Source: Marivita sp.
GTDB taxonomy: Bacteria > Pseudomonadota > Alphaproteobacteria > Rhodobacterales > Rhodobacteraceae
Assembly: GCF_020055635.1 (NCBI RefSeq)
Contig: NZ_JAIPUT010000042.1
Coordinates: 1-39,823, forward strand
Length of the DNA: 39,823 nt
Reading direction: 5' to 3'
This document shows positions 39,537 through 39,823 of this stretch, piece by piece. The translations under genes were made by a program, and so were the position numbers. The notes under the pieces are model-generated. The model was not told the origin of the DNA, did no database searches, and worked only from the letters and a program-made list of their open reading frames with translations. Position 1 is the first letter of the stretch. Every line of letters starts with the position of its first letter.

Positions 39537-39823
39537 TCAGACGTGCTGGCCGCCGTTCACCTCGATCTCCGTTCCTGTCACATACCCACTCTGGCCCGAG
39601 CACAGGAAATAGATCACGTCCGCCACCTCCTGTGGCTGGCCAAGCCGCCGCATCGGCAGTTTCTCGACGATCTTGTCGGTGCCTTCGCTCAGGATGCTGG
39701 TCTCGACCTCGCCGGGCGCAATTGCGTTTACCCGGACCCCCAAGGGTCCGAAATCATGGGCCATTTCGCGGGTCAGTGCGGCCAGCGCCGCTTTGGACGT
39801 GGCAAAGGCGGCACCGGCAAAAG
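39537..39823 (-). CDS. SDR family oxidoreductase, 5' part outside the window
   Basis: Only the C-terminal 94 residues are visible. They show the end of the short-chain dehydrogenase fold: FAGAAFATSKAALAALTREMAHDFG, VRVNAIAPGEVETSIL, RRLGQPQEVADVIYFLCSGQSGYVTGTEIEVNGGQHV. The family motif YxxxK, with Tyr as general acid, reads FATSK here, so Phe takes the Tyr position. The rest of the fold looks intact. Reductase or dehydrogenase activity would then need another residue, or the protein may serve another role. The substrate is unknown. An internal ATG at 39764 lies after this motif and cannot be the true start. Confidence 0.88.
   Translation of the reverse strand, partial: FAGAAFATSKAALAALTREMAHDFGPLGVRVNAIAPGEVETSILSEGTDKIVEKLPMRRLGQPQEVADVIYFLCSGQSGYVTGTEIEVNGGQHV

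Noticed and set aside
1-39823. CRISPR arrays, insertion sequences, prophage or plasmid origin
   Set aside because: No regularly spaced repeats, transposase, integrase, capsid or replication-initiator genes were seen anywhere in the window.

Overview
The window is a gene-dense, G+C-rich stretch of bacterial chromosome. Its gene content and order point to an alphaproteobacterium of the Rhodobacterales (Roseobacter/Rhodobacter type). The main signs are a DUF4167 protein downstream of prfA-prmC, a long acidic-tailed ribosomal protein L9 in an rpsF-rpsR-rplI operon, a cytochrome b561-YceI fusion, lptF-lptG-lptD-surA-pdxA-rsmA in one run facing pepA-holC, and a COG4307-type zinc metallopeptidase. 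This placement comes from family knowledge and was not tested by a search.

Layout. 1-59: 3' end of a tRNA-Leu(UAG), cut by the window edge. 459-2640: three-gene polar amino acid ABC importer of the cystine (FliY-YecS-YecC) type. 2690-3655: degenerate zinc-ribbon metallopeptidase. 3656-6603: the most accessory-looking part, with an AT-richer intergenic stretch, an ATP-grasp ligase with an unusual start region, and a convergent sulfotransferase. 6803-10590: large Na+/H+ antiporter with a cyclic-nucleotide-binding tail, then a GAF histidine kinase. 10810-13492: secreted EF-hand protein divergent from trigger factor. 13611-16163: enolase-superfamily enzyme and the rpsF-rpsR-rplI operon. 16459-19588: small membrane protein with an alpha/beta hydrolase, then YceI convergent with the b561-YceI fusion. 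19741-22868: fabD, fabG and acpP, closed by a terminator and a convergent mazG. 22932-28280: M20 amidohydrolase, agmatinase, DUF1499 protein, prfA, prmC and the DUF4167 protein. 28319-35806: on the minus strand, lptF, lptG, lptD, surA, pdxA and rsmA, closely packed except before rsmA. 35939-37875: pepA-holC. 38043-39434: lpdA behind a palindrome-rich promoter region. 39537-39823: a truncated SDR gene.

How the genes work together. Most of the window is housekeeping: translation (S6, S18, L9, RF1 and its methylase PrmC, 16S rRNA dimethylase), folding (trigger factor, SurA), fatty acid initiation, and outer-membrane lipopolysaccharide transport. LptF/LptG are the permease half of the LPS exporter, LptD the outer-membrane end, and SurA a chaperone for outer-membrane proteins such as LptD. 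The ABC importer, the amidohydrolase/agmatinase pair and the antiporter handle nitrogen compounds and ions.

No CRISPR array, phage, insertion sequence or plasmid origin was seen. The points most worth checking are an ATC codon where the ATP-grasp start should be, the ATP-grasp/sulfotransferase island, a metallopeptidase that has lost its first zinc ribbon, an SDR with Phe at the catalytic Tyr position, a TTAA-N7-TTAA (CtrA-like) site and an 18-bp palindrome before lpdA, and three consecutive inverted repeats after lpdA.
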